Of a stretch of 6,539 nucleotides of DNA, positions 1 to 5,331 are shown piece by piece. Position 1 is the stretch's first letter; each line of letters begins with the position of its first letter. The stretch is from NCBI GenBank assembly GCA_946480685.1, contig CAMLLI010000263.1:1-6539 (forward strand), read 5' to 3'. Origin of the DNA: an uncultured Flammeovirgaceae bacterium. Lineage in GTDB: Bacteria; Bacteroidota; Bacteroidia; Cytophagales; Cyclobacteriaceae. The translations under genes were made by a program, and so were the position numbers. The notes under the pieces are model-generated. The model ran no database searches and was not told where the DNA came from. It saw only the letters and a program-made list of their open reading frames with translations.

Positions 1-795
1 ATGTGTAAATGATTTACTGATGCTGTTGAAATAGAAAACTCCCTGGTTATCGTCTGCGATAAAGATCCAGAGGTCGCCATCTTTATCGGTTAATAAACGA
101 TACTTGCGTATAGCACCTTTGTTCTCTTTAAAGAGATAGTCATTCCTATAGGTAACATAATGCTTGTTACCTTTTACACCGATCTGTTCAATAATACCGT
201 TGGCGTGAATGATCCAATGACTTCCTTTTACATCCTGCACCAATGAGACTACCGAATCGGATGCTATACTCTGTGTATCTTTTTCGTGATGCCGTATCGA
301 TACAACATCACCATTTGATACGGTATAGCGTACAAGTCCCGCAGAGGCATGAATAAACCAGTAGTTACCTTCATAATCTTTTACAATATTGCTTAAAGCT
401 CCTTCGGGGATTTTGTAGGTATCATAAAAAGCAGAAAGGTCTTTTTGAAATTTTTCAGTCTGCGGATCATATAGCGTAAGTCCGGCCGTAGTGAGCACAC
501 CTATACGCCCATCCGGAAGTTCAAATAAATCCTGTACAGAATTATGAATGAGAGATGTTGTATCGCGCGAGTCGTGCTGAAAAACTTTAACGGTATAGCC
601 ATCATACCGGTTGAGACCGGCAGCTGTTCCGATCCAGAGAAAACCACGTTTGTCTTTCAGAAAAGACAGAACTTCGTTATGTGAAAGTCCATCGTTAACA
701 TTCACATGCATAAACTTGTAAGGCTCGGGCTGCGCTATTACCCGGGCTGCACAAGCAAGCAAAACTATAATCGTGCAAAAAATCCTCTTATCCAT
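1..795 (-). CDS. Two-component regulator propeller protein, N-terminal part (probable hybrid sensor kinase), cut by window edge
   Basis: The minus-strand frame stays open from an ATG at 795 to the left edge: 265 codons and no stop, so the C-terminal part lies outside. Residues 1-21 form a signal peptide or signal anchor (MDKRIF, a hydrophobic run, then VIA before QPEP). At least five propeller blades follow, near residues 40-66, 85-110, 134-158, 180-204 and 231-256. The first is the clearest: NEVLSFLKDKRGFLWIGT, then AGLNRYDG. The last has DKDGDLWIF. In Bacteroidota such Reg_prop repeats form the periplasmic ligand-sensing half of hybrid two-component systems, often controlling polysaccharide use. 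They are followed by a Y_Y_Y domain, a transmembrane helix, and kinase, receiver and AraC-type modules. Those later parts are not visible here, so a diguanylate cyclase or other output is possible. An in-frame ATG at 816 is an alternative start, but the one at 795 gives the better signal peptide. LLAC at residues 12-15 could be read as a weak lipobox. Confidence 0.85.
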   Translation of the reverse strand, partial: MDKRIFCTIIVLLACAARVIAQPEPYKFMHVNVNDGLSHNEVLSFLKDKRGFLWIGTAAGLNRYDGYTVKVFQHDSRDTTSLIHNSVQDLFELPDGRIGVLTTAGLTLYDPQTEKFQKDLSAFYDTYKIPEGALSNIVKDYEGNYWFIHASAGLVRYTVSNGDVVSIRHHEKDTQSIASDSVVSLVQDVKGSHWIIHANGIIEQIGVKGNKHYVTYRNDYLFKENKGAIRKYRLLTDKDGDLWIFIADDNQGVFYFNSISKSFTH

Positions 796-895
796 CAGCC
801 AGTCACTAACCTGCATGCAATTTACAGAATGCTTGCTATTAAAATTATATGTGTTATGCCTCTAAACTATACATGAAATCTTGAACAGATAGTTA

Positions 896-1696
896 TCAGG
901 CCGTGAGTTTGAGGATCTTTGAGATCAACAGATCAAATACTTCTACCAGAATCAATACTATTATGATGTATTCCAGCAGGCTGCTTTCGCGCTGGTGAAT
1001 AATTTCACGGAACACAGAAAGATTGTCTTCGATAATACGTAATGTATACTCTACCTCACTAAACCGTATCCGCAGATCGAAATACTTCATCAATCCCTGG
1101 TGAAGCTTATCGAGATACTCGTCTTCCCATACCAGGTCGGGGGCATCAAAGATGTAGATATTCTCAGCTATATCGTTTTGCGTATTGAGTGCTTTGCCTA
1201 TGAACCGCATCATGTTATTGCGGCTGATCTTCAATTTACCGGTAAGCTCCAGTTGACGGGCAAAACTCTTCACTTCCGTAAGAAGCGTCTCACTTACCCC
1301 GTGATAGTAATCGAGTGCCACAGATTGCGCGAGGTTGAGCATGGCAATGCGAATCACTTTATCATCCAGTCGATCGAGTACAATGCGATCGAAATCGAAA
1401 GCAATACCCGTTCGATCTTCCACAATCACCTCGTGGTCATCGCGCATCCAGTTCAGGGATGGATTCTTCTGAAATGCTGACACGGTTTTTATAGCCCACT
1501 TCATCTCATCTTCATTGTAACCGGCAAATACCACTACACCATAATTAAAATAGTATTGATACTTGCCGCCACTGAAATTATAGTATAGCTCGGAAGATGA
1601 ATCAGCCAGCGGTTTAATATCGAGGAATGATTTTATTCCCTTTATATCCAACTGACTGGCTATAAGAAATGCTGATAGTTTTACAGTTTGTGTCAT
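896..1696 (-). CDS. RMND1/Sif2/YagE (DUF155) family protein with C-terminal membrane anchor
   Basis: This 266-residue protein matches the RMND1/YagE (DUF155, COG1723) family by its pattern of motifs. An aromatic strand precedes GVVVFAGY (residues 46-60). The hallmark block VEDRTGIAFDFDRIVL spans 92-107, LAQSVALDYY lies at 122-131, and DAPDLVWED at 184-192. A long charged helical region follows, then one hydrophobic segment at about 241-259 (LEYIIIVLILVEVFDLLI). The length is usual for bacterial members. Eukaryotic relatives are mitochondrial inner-membrane proteins that support mitochondrial translation. The bacterial role is not established, so no reaction is assigned. The C-terminal helix suggests a membrane-anchored protein whose main domain probably faces the cytoplasm, as no signal peptide is seen. 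It is transcribed divergently from the S1/P1 nuclease gene and lies 100 bases upstream of the propeller gene on the same strand. I see no convincing promoter or terminator for it. Confidence 0.85.
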   Translation of the reverse strand: MTQTVKLSAFLIASQLDIKGIKSFLDIKPLADSSSELYYNFSGGKYQYYFNYGVVVFAGYNEDEMKWAIKTVSAFQKNPSLNWMRDDHEVIVEDRTGIAFDFDRIVLDRLDDKVIRIAMLNLAQSVALDYYHGVSETLLTEVKSFARQLELTGKLKISRNNMMRFIGKALNTQNDIAENIYIFDAPDLVWEDEYLDKLHQGLMKYFDLRIRFSEVEYTLRIIEDNLSVFREIIHQRESSLLEYIIIVLILVEVFDLLISKILKLTA

Positions 1697-1809
1697 ACTT
1701 AACTTACTGCCTATAAAGTTAAAATAATAGCGTTACAGTGAAAGGGTGGCTACGGTCGTGTGACTCCATCCGTAATAAACCGATAACATATCTTTTATAT
1801 AAAAGGATA

Positions 1810-1839
1810 TTTGAAAACTGGTTATAAAATCGAGATTTG
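1810..1839 (+). promoter_or_regulatory. Candidate Bacteroidota-type promoter of the S1/P1 nuclease gene
   Basis: TTTG at 1810-1813 is followed after 18 bases by GAGATTTG at 1832-1839. The Bacteroidota consensus is TTTG, 19-21 bases, TAnnTTTG. The downstream box matches five of six defined positions (the first T is absent) and the spacer is slightly short. It would start transcription near 1846, giving a leader of about 64 bases. This is suggestive only. Confidence 0.3.
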
Positions 1840-1868
1840 CGACTATAAAATCAATTAACCTATAAATA

Positions 1869-1883
1869 CTGCTGTTACAGCAG
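1869..1883. promoter_or_regulatory. 15-base perfect palindrome in the nuclease leader
   Basis: CTGCTGT, a central T, then ACAGCAG: two exact 7-base inverted arms. It ends 26 bases before the ATG of the S1/P1 nuclease gene and lies downstream of the candidate promoter. It could be an operator for a dimeric regulator or a small RNA hairpin near the ribosome binding region. The sequence does not decide between these. Confidence 0.35.
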
Positions 1884-1909
1884 AGACTTGTATTTAAATC
1901 GAACGTCCA

Positions 1910-2674
1910 ATGAAAAAAATTGCTGCACTTTGTCTGCTTACACTTTTGAGTTACGGATATGCCCATGCCTGGGGACAAACCGGCCACCGTGCCACCGGAT
2001 GGATTGCTGAAAAATATTTATCAAAAAAAGCGAAGCGTGAAATGGATCGCATTCTCGCAGGACAATCGCTTGCCATAGCAAGTACCTGGATGGATGAAAT
2101 ACGTTCCGATTCTACTTATAACTACACGGCCGACTGGCATTGGGTTACAATTCAGGATGGACAGACGTACGAGCAAAGTGTAAAAAATCCAAATGGAGAT
2201 GTGATCCAGACGATCGAGCGTATCATCACGGAATTAAAATCCAAAAAGTTTACAGGCAAAGAAGAAGCTGAAAGAATCAAGATGCTCATTCACCTGGTGG
2301 GTGACATTCACCAGCCATTACACGTAGGCGGGGGCAACGATCGAGGTGGTAATGATGTGAAGATCATGTGGTTTCGCGTTGACAGCAACCTGCACCGTGT
2401 ATGGGACAGTGATATGATCGATGACACAAAACTGAGCTACACGGAATTGGCGCAGTCACTCGACAAACCAACACCGGCACAACTCACGAGCTGGCAGAAT
2501 ACTTCTGTTCGCGACTGGGCTTACGAGAGCATGGCGTATCGCAAACAGGTATACGATTATGGCGCAGGTAAACTCGGCTATCAGTATGGCTATAAACATT
2601 TTAACGTAGTACGTGCACGCTTGCTGCAGGCCGGTGTTAGACTGGCCGGAATTTTAAATGAGATCTACGGTTAA
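1910..2674 (+). CDS. Secreted S1/P1-family zinc-dependent nuclease
   Basis: This 254-residue protein is a S1/P1 nuclease (phospholipase C/P1 nuclease fold), which cuts single-stranded nucleic acids and removes 3' phosphates using three zinc ions. A signal peptide covers residues 1-20 and ends AHA, so cleavage exposes Trp21, the residue whose free N-terminus binds zinc in this family. All nine ligands expected from the P1 nuclease pattern are present at matching spacing: W21, H26, D62, H77, H128, D132, H138, H162 and D166. They sit in the motifs WGQTGH, STWMDEIR, DWHWVTI, HLVGDIHQPLHVG and LHRVWDSD. It should act in the periplasm or outside the cell, probably to obtain phosphate and nucleosides from nucleic acid; that role is inferred. 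The length is slightly short compared with fungal enzymes but usual for bacterial ones. It is a single gene with divergent and tRNA neighbours. Confidence 0.95.
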   Translation: MKKIAALCLLTLLSYGYAHAWGQTGHRATGWIAEKYLSKKAKREMDRILAGQSLAIASTWMDEIRSDSTYNYTADWHWVTIQDGQTYEQSVKNPNGDVIQTIERIITELKSKKFTGKEEAERIKMLIHLVGDIHQPLHVGGGNDRGGNDVKIMWFRVDSNLHRVWDSDMIDDTKLSYTELAQSLDKPTPAQLTSWQNTSVRDWAYESMAYRKQVYDYGAGKLGYQYGYKHFNVVRARLLQAGVRLAGILNEIYG

Positions 2675-2717
2675 TTATATTTGTTTCACGGAATAAGGGA
2701 GTGGAATAGATTCGCTG

Positions 2718-2750
2718 AAAAAATTTGAATAAAATATTCGCAGATTTTTT
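2718..2750 (+). terminator. Weak A/T-rich hairpin, possible terminator of the nuclease gene
   Basis: AAAAAAT at 2718-2724 pairs with ATTTTTT at 2744-2750, and inside it GAATA (2727-2731) pairs with TATTC (2735-2739) around an AAA loop, with a small unpaired bulge. The stem ends in six T. It lies 43 bases after the nuclease stop codon. It is GC-poor, so termination would be weak. Confidence 0.35.
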
Positions 2751-2759
2751 AGTGAGGAT

Positions 2760-2791
2760 TTTGAAATTTAAACCACAACTCCGTAATATTG
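2760..2791 (+). promoter_or_regulatory. Bacteroidota-type promoter of the tRNA-Asn gene
   Basis: TTTG at 2760-2763, 20 bases, then TAATATTG at 2784-2791. Only one defined base differs from the consensus TTTG-N(19-21)-TAnnTTTG. Transcription would start near 2798, about 15 bases before the mature tRNA end. The position just ahead of a tRNA gene supports the call. Confidence 0.6.
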
Positions 2792-2812
2792 CACTCCCAA
2801 ATTCAAACGAAT

Positions 2813-2886
2813 TCCTCCTTAGCTCAGCTGGTTAGAGCATCTGACTGTTAATCAGAGGGTCCTTGGTTCAAGTCCAAGAGGAGGAG
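2813..2886 (+). tRNA. tRNA-Asn (anticodon GTT)
   Basis: A full 74-base cloverleaf can be drawn. The acceptor arms TCCTCCT (2813-2819) and AGGAGGA (2879-2885) pair perfectly. The D stem is GCTC/GAGC, the anticodon stem TCTGA/TCAGA encloses the loop CTGTTAA with anticodon GTT at 2847-2849, and the T stem CTTGG/CCAAG encloses TTCAAGT. The discriminator base is G2886. The 3' CCA is not encoded (CAA follows), so it must be added after transcription. The gene has its own promoter and a strong terminator just downstream. A degraded copy of its 3' part lies 87 bases further on. Confidence 0.97.
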
Positions 2887-2892
2887 CAACAG

Positions 2893-2920
2893 AAAAGCCA
2901 CCAGTCCGGTGGCTTTTTTT
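2893..2920 (+). terminator. Rho-independent terminator of tRNA-Asn
   Basis: AAAAGCCACC (2893-2902) and GGTGGCTTTT (2908-2917) form a perfect 10-base stem around the loop AGTCC, and the T run continues to 2920. It lies six bases after the tRNA. Confidence 0.92.
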
Positions 2921-2972
2921 ATTAAGAGGCTGGAAATATACTCTCGAGCTTGTTTAAAATAAAAAATGAAAC

Positions 2973-3035
2973 GAGCATCTGAAACGTTAATCAGTCCCGA
3001 TAATTATCGGGATGGTTCAAGTCGAAGAGGAGAAG
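2973..3035 (+). pseudogene. Degraded partial copy of tRNA-Asn (3' two-thirds)
   Basis: This stretch aligns to the tRNA-Asn gene from its D-stem 3' strand (GAGCATCTGA, identical) to the acceptor end. GTTAATCAG and GGTTCAAGTC are identical, and GAAGAGGAGAAG corresponds to CAAGAGGAGGAG. The 5' acceptor arm and the D loop are absent, and the anticodon loop carries an extra base. The variable loop and first half of the T stem are replaced by a longer segment containing an 18-base palindrome. No cloverleaf can form. The similarity continues past the tRNA end into a damaged terminator copy. The unit is best read as a duplication of the tRNA 3' end that has since decayed, of the kind left by integration or recombination at tRNA genes. 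Confidence 0.85.
2995..3012. repeat. 18-base perfect palindrome within the tRNA remnant
   Basis: TCCCGATAATTATCGGGA reads the same on both strands. It sits where the real tRNA has its variable loop and first T-stem half, so it was inserted into, or arose within, the copy. It could be a small dispersed palindromic element, but I see no second copy in this window. Confidence 0.8.
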
Positions 3036-3036
3036 C

Positions 3037-3059
3037 AAAAGCCACCAAGTCCTTTTTTT
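3037..3059 (+). pseudogene. Broken copy of the tRNA-Asn terminator
   Basis: AAAAGCCACC, then AAGTCC, then seven T (3053-3059). Compared with the intact terminator at 2893-2920, the left arm, the loop (plus one A) and the T run are kept, but the six-base right arm GGTGGC is missing. No hairpin can form, so transcription arriving here could read into the GIY-YIG gene that follows. Confidence 0.8.
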
Positions 3060-3083
3060 CGTTGTATATCATTCTTTACCGTT

Positions 3084-3287
3084 ATGAGTTACTGTGTTTA
3101 CATTCTTTATTCATCGTCTATTGATCAGTACTACGTTGGAATGACTGAAAATCTTGAACAGAGAATCTTTCAGCATAATAATCCAATCAGTAAGATTAAA
3201 TACACTGCTAAGGGGATTCCGTGGCAACTACATATAGCTATACCTTGTAATAAGAATGAATCTATCGTTGCCTTCGAAGCTCTTTAA
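3084..3287 (+). CDS. Small GIY-YIG nuclease family protein, C-terminally truncated
   Basis: From the ATG at 3084 this encodes 67 residues. The GIY-YIG fold signature is clear: VYILYSS (5-11, first motif), YYVGMT (16-21, second motif), and NLEQRIFQHN (23-32) with the catalytic-type arginine R27 and H31. TAKGIPWQL (41-49) is the usual next block. E65 fits the catalytic glutamate position. Members of this stand-alone family are normally about 80-95 residues and end in a basic helix. Here the frame stops two residues after E65, so that helix is lost. A longer reading from an ATG at 3012 would translate the tRNA remnant and broken terminator, so I reject it. The last 26 bases overlap the convergent gene. 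Stand-alone members are presumed DNA endonucleases of unknown target. This copy may be inactive. Confidence 0.75.
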   Translation: MSYCVYILYSSSIDQYYVGMTENLEQRIFQHNNPISKIKYTAKGIPWQLHIAIPCNKNESIVAFEAL

Positions 3288-3771
3288 TTCTTTCCATTAC
3301 TTGGAGGTATTCGTCATTCTGAATATCATGTCCCAGTGACTTTAACAAAGACTTAAGCTCATTATATACCTCTTCATCAGCCTCAATATAATTTCCTGTG
3401 ACATCACGCATATGGCCACACTCAAAACAAATATTTAAACTTTCTACAATCTGATTGTCTTTAGTTCGAAATACTAAAGTATCCCGGTAAAATGGAGCAC
3501 ACATCCAATCCATTTTCTCTATAAATTGTTTACTGATTATTTTGTCTAGAGCATCGTGTTCATCTGTCCTCTTGCTTATTATAGATATTTTATTAGCTGT
3601 ATCATTCAATACCTTATCAACACTTAATACAGGGAGCGATCCGTTCACATAAAGATTATTCCCAATGAATTGCGACTCAAACTTAGGCCCTCGATTAAAT
3701 GAATACGTTTCTATCAAGTCATAACGTAGTGCATCGAAGTATTTCTTTATTGGGATACTTTTATTCTTCAT
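3262..3771 (-). CDS. Hypothetical protein with a CFEC (CxxC) motif
   Basis: This 169-residue protein has no signal peptide or membrane segment and is not confidently recognised. C91 lies in WMCAPFYRDTLVF (89-101), and C115 and C118 lie in SLNICFECGH (111-120). Charged helical sequence follows, with SLLKSLGHDI near 141-150. The arrangement of a cysteine, a paired strand (DTLVFRTKDNQIVESLNICF) and then CxxC resembles small Bacteroidota proteins of unknown function in which the cysteines may bind a metal. That resemblance is from memory and weak. The start ATG at 3771 has AAGAAG about a dozen bases upstream. The 3' end overlaps the truncated GIY-YIG gene by 26 bases on the opposite strand. Its base composition looks more A/T-rich than that of the nuclease gene and the two flanking gene groups, which fits an acquired segment. 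Confidence 0.65.
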   Translation of the reverse strand: MKNKSIPIKKYFDALRYDLIETYSFNRGPKFESQFIGNNLYVNGSLPVLSVDKVLNDTANKISIISKRTDEHDALDKIISKQFIEKMDWMCAPFYRDTLVFRTKDNQIVESLNICFECGHMRDVTGNYIEADEEVYNELKSLLKSLGHDIQNDEYLQVMERIKELRRQR

Positions 3772-4275
3772 TACTGTAATCTTCTTAATTCATGTTCTAT
3801 TTAACTACGCAATACCTATACTATTTTACTTTCAGCTGATCCCTCAAATGCAAAGACAATACTTGTCCAATAGACATTCTCATTTACATCGCAATCTAAG
3901 TTAAAATAAGGAACAAGTAGCTGATCACATAGATCTACTCATCTGACTTCCGGAAACAAAACCCCATCATTCGGAAACCAATTATAGCCTTCGGGAAAGA
4001 TTTCTTGGTCGCTCGCGAAACGTCTTGGATATTCAAGGACTTAACACGCGAACCTAAACCCTTTCCAACTATGTCTCGAATATCCAGGAAGATAAATCGC
4101 CTGATTTGGACACACCTGATAGAACCCGGTGGAAACTATAGTCTTAAAATCTACAGAACACCCTTTGGTGTCTACTGGATACTGCGCTGGCGGTACTGGA
4201 GTGCCGGACTGTTCCAATTCTTCTCGATGGGTAAACTATATATACGGATCCGTCAACGCTTTAAACTATAAACAA
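3772..4275. other. 504-base spacer without a supported gene
   Basis: This stretch separates the CxxC-protein gene from the membrane-protein gene, which point away from each other, so it should hold two promoters. I find no match good enough to call. From 3948 it contains a degenerate 21-base repeat, listed separately. From about 3933 to 4271 one plus-strand frame is open (88 residues from a TTG at 4005). It is rich in basic and aromatic residues and has no recognisable domain. A second frame from a GTG at 4129 runs in phase into the next gene. The minus strand is also largely open. Nothing marks any of these as a real protein, although a decayed gene here cannot be excluded. Confidence 0.5.
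3948..4052. repeat. Degenerate tandem repeat with 21-base period
   Basis: Units begin at 3948, 3969, 3990, 4011 and 4032. Their first nine or ten bases are TTCCGGAAA, ATTCGGAAA, TTCGGGAAA, GCTCGCGAAA and TTCAAGGAC. The rest of each unit is not conserved in sequence. The first three units are clear, the fourth is shifted by one base, and the fifth is weak. The core is itself near-palindromic (TTCCGGAA). The period equals seven codons or about two helical turns, so either a decayed heptapeptide-repeat gene or an array of protein-binding sites is possible. Confidence 0.5.
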
Positions 4276-5313
4276 ATGCAACATCTATTATACCGACTGC
4301 TCTATCGACAGTTCTTCATCAATACTGAGGGTATCAAATATTTTGCAGATCGCTGCACGAACAAGTATATCGGCACCATAGCCGTAAAGCTGACAAATAT
4401 ACTTACCACTTATATCAAGGTTCTAAAACAGGAGCGCGAAAAGCGAAGACAGCAATTTGCTGAATGTGAAGAACTGGACCGCATGGATGACGGCAGCTTC
4501 GCTATTCGCAGACGTAAATCGAGACGAATGAAATTAGTAGTATATATAACGCTCCTGTTCGAAATATTTCTTAACTATATATCCACGCTCATTTTTATAC
4601 AGGGAGATGGGCTGCTATATATTCTTGTCCGGTGGGGACTATCAATCATTCTGGCACTGGCGGCCATGCTTGTAACCGATGGTATTCTTACAAAGCTTCT
4701 GCCAGAAGAATCCGTTCGGGTTAAACGCAACTCTTCCAATCATGAAGATGATGAGAGCTATATTAAAAACGCCAGAACAAAACGATATATAGGTCTGGCG
4801 ATTTTACCCATACTGTTGATCGCGGTGGAAGTGGCCATCGTTGGCGTGTCGCGAGAAAGAGCCATTGATATAGAAGGCGGCAGATCAGGAAATGTGCTAT
4901 TCTATGGATTTATACTTCTATCCATGGCTTTGCCTGTGATTGCCGGTTATTTCAAATGGGACTCCGAACAGCACGGCAAATTATTTCAGAATACACTCAA
5001 TTATTACAGGGCTGAAAAAATGCTACATATTCTTAACCTCATTATACTTGCCAACATGAAAGATGTAAAAGAAGTAGTGGACAATAGTATTCGCAGAGCA
5101 TGGGAAAAATTCAACCGGTTTAAACTCTACAAGGAAAACTATAATACCCGAAAAAATATACCACGCGAAGACTTATCCGGGCATTACGTTAACGACCTGG
5201 AGACTTTTAAAGAAAACGCTCTCAACCATTTTGGCACCGAGGTCAGAGACATTCTTGATGAATTGGAACCTGTCTCGAAAAATACACCGCAAGCTATTGC
5301 AGCCGCGCGTTAA
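4276..5313 (+). CDS. Four-helix integral membrane protein of unknown function
   Basis: From the ATG at 4276 this encodes 345 residues. A basic, helical N-terminal region of about 85 residues (with QEREKRRQQ at 52-60 and RRRKSRRMK at 78-86) precedes four hydrophobic segments at about 86-108, 112-138, 171-191 and 206-226. The loop between the second and third is charged (ESYIKNARTKR). The last 120 residues are soluble, charged and helical. The even number of helices and the basic flank suggest that both ends face the cytoplasm. I do not recognise the family. An in-frame GTG at 4129 would add 49 residues, but these look unlike the rest and 4276 has an A-rich leader typical of the phylum, so I chose 4276. 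The next gene starts 18 bases after the stop, so the two are probably co-transcribed and may act together at the cell envelope. Confidence 0.75.
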   Translation: MQHLLYRLLYRQFFINTEGIKYFADRCTNKYIGTIAVKLTNILTTYIKVLKQEREKRRQQFAECEELDRMDDGSFAIRRRKSRRMKLVVYITLLFEIFLNYISTLIFIQGDGLLYILVRWGLSIILALAAMLVTDGILTKLLPEESVRVKRNSSNHEDDESYIKNARTKRYIGLAILPILLIAVEVAIVGVSRERAIDIEGGRSGNVLFYGFILLSMALPVIAGYFKWDSEQHGKLFQNTLNYYRAEKMLHILNLIILANMKDVKEVVDNSIRRAWEKFNRFKLYKENYNTRKNIPREDLSGHYVNDLETFKENALNHFGTEVRDILDELEPVSKNTPQAIAAAR

Positions 5314-5331
5314 CCTTAACACAATCTTGTT

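Larger units (their letters stand above)
2697..2798. repeat. Imperfect inverted repeat spanning the nuclease-tRNA spacer
   Basis: GGGAGTGGAAT at 2697-2707 and ATTGCACTCCC at 2788-2798 are inverted copies with one mismatch, enclosing 80 bases. The right arm overlaps the -7 box of the tRNA promoter. Inside lies a second, A/T-rich hairpin (2718-2750). The pairing could form in a read-through transcript of the nuclease gene or could be chance. Confidence 0.4.

Noticed and set aside
1100..1480. 126-codon plus-strand ORF
   Set aside because: It lies inside the RMND1/YagE gene on the opposite strand and has no recognisable domain, while the minus-strand frame has clear family motifs.
1733..1987. 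84-codon minus-strand ORF overlapping the nuclease start
   Set aside because: It is antisense to the nuclease signal peptide and leader and has no domain or convincing start.
2813..3059. CRISPR-like repeat pair from the two tRNA-related segments
   Set aside because: There are only two copies, one a complete tRNA cloverleaf and the other a degraded partial copy. There is no regular spacing and no cas gene.
3012..3083. N-terminal extension of the GIY-YIG protein from the ATG at 3012
   Set aside because: These 24 codons translate the tRNA remnant and broken terminator. The GIY-YIG domain begins properly at the ATG at 3084.
4025..4085. Inverted GGATATTC / GAATATCC pair
   Set aside because: Eight-base arms separated by more than 40 bases in A/T-rich DNA are expected by chance and no function is suggested.
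4005..4271. 88-codon plus-strand ORF from a TTG
   Set aside because: Basic and aromatic composition, no domain, rare start codon, and competing open frames on both strands. I treat it as part of the spacer.
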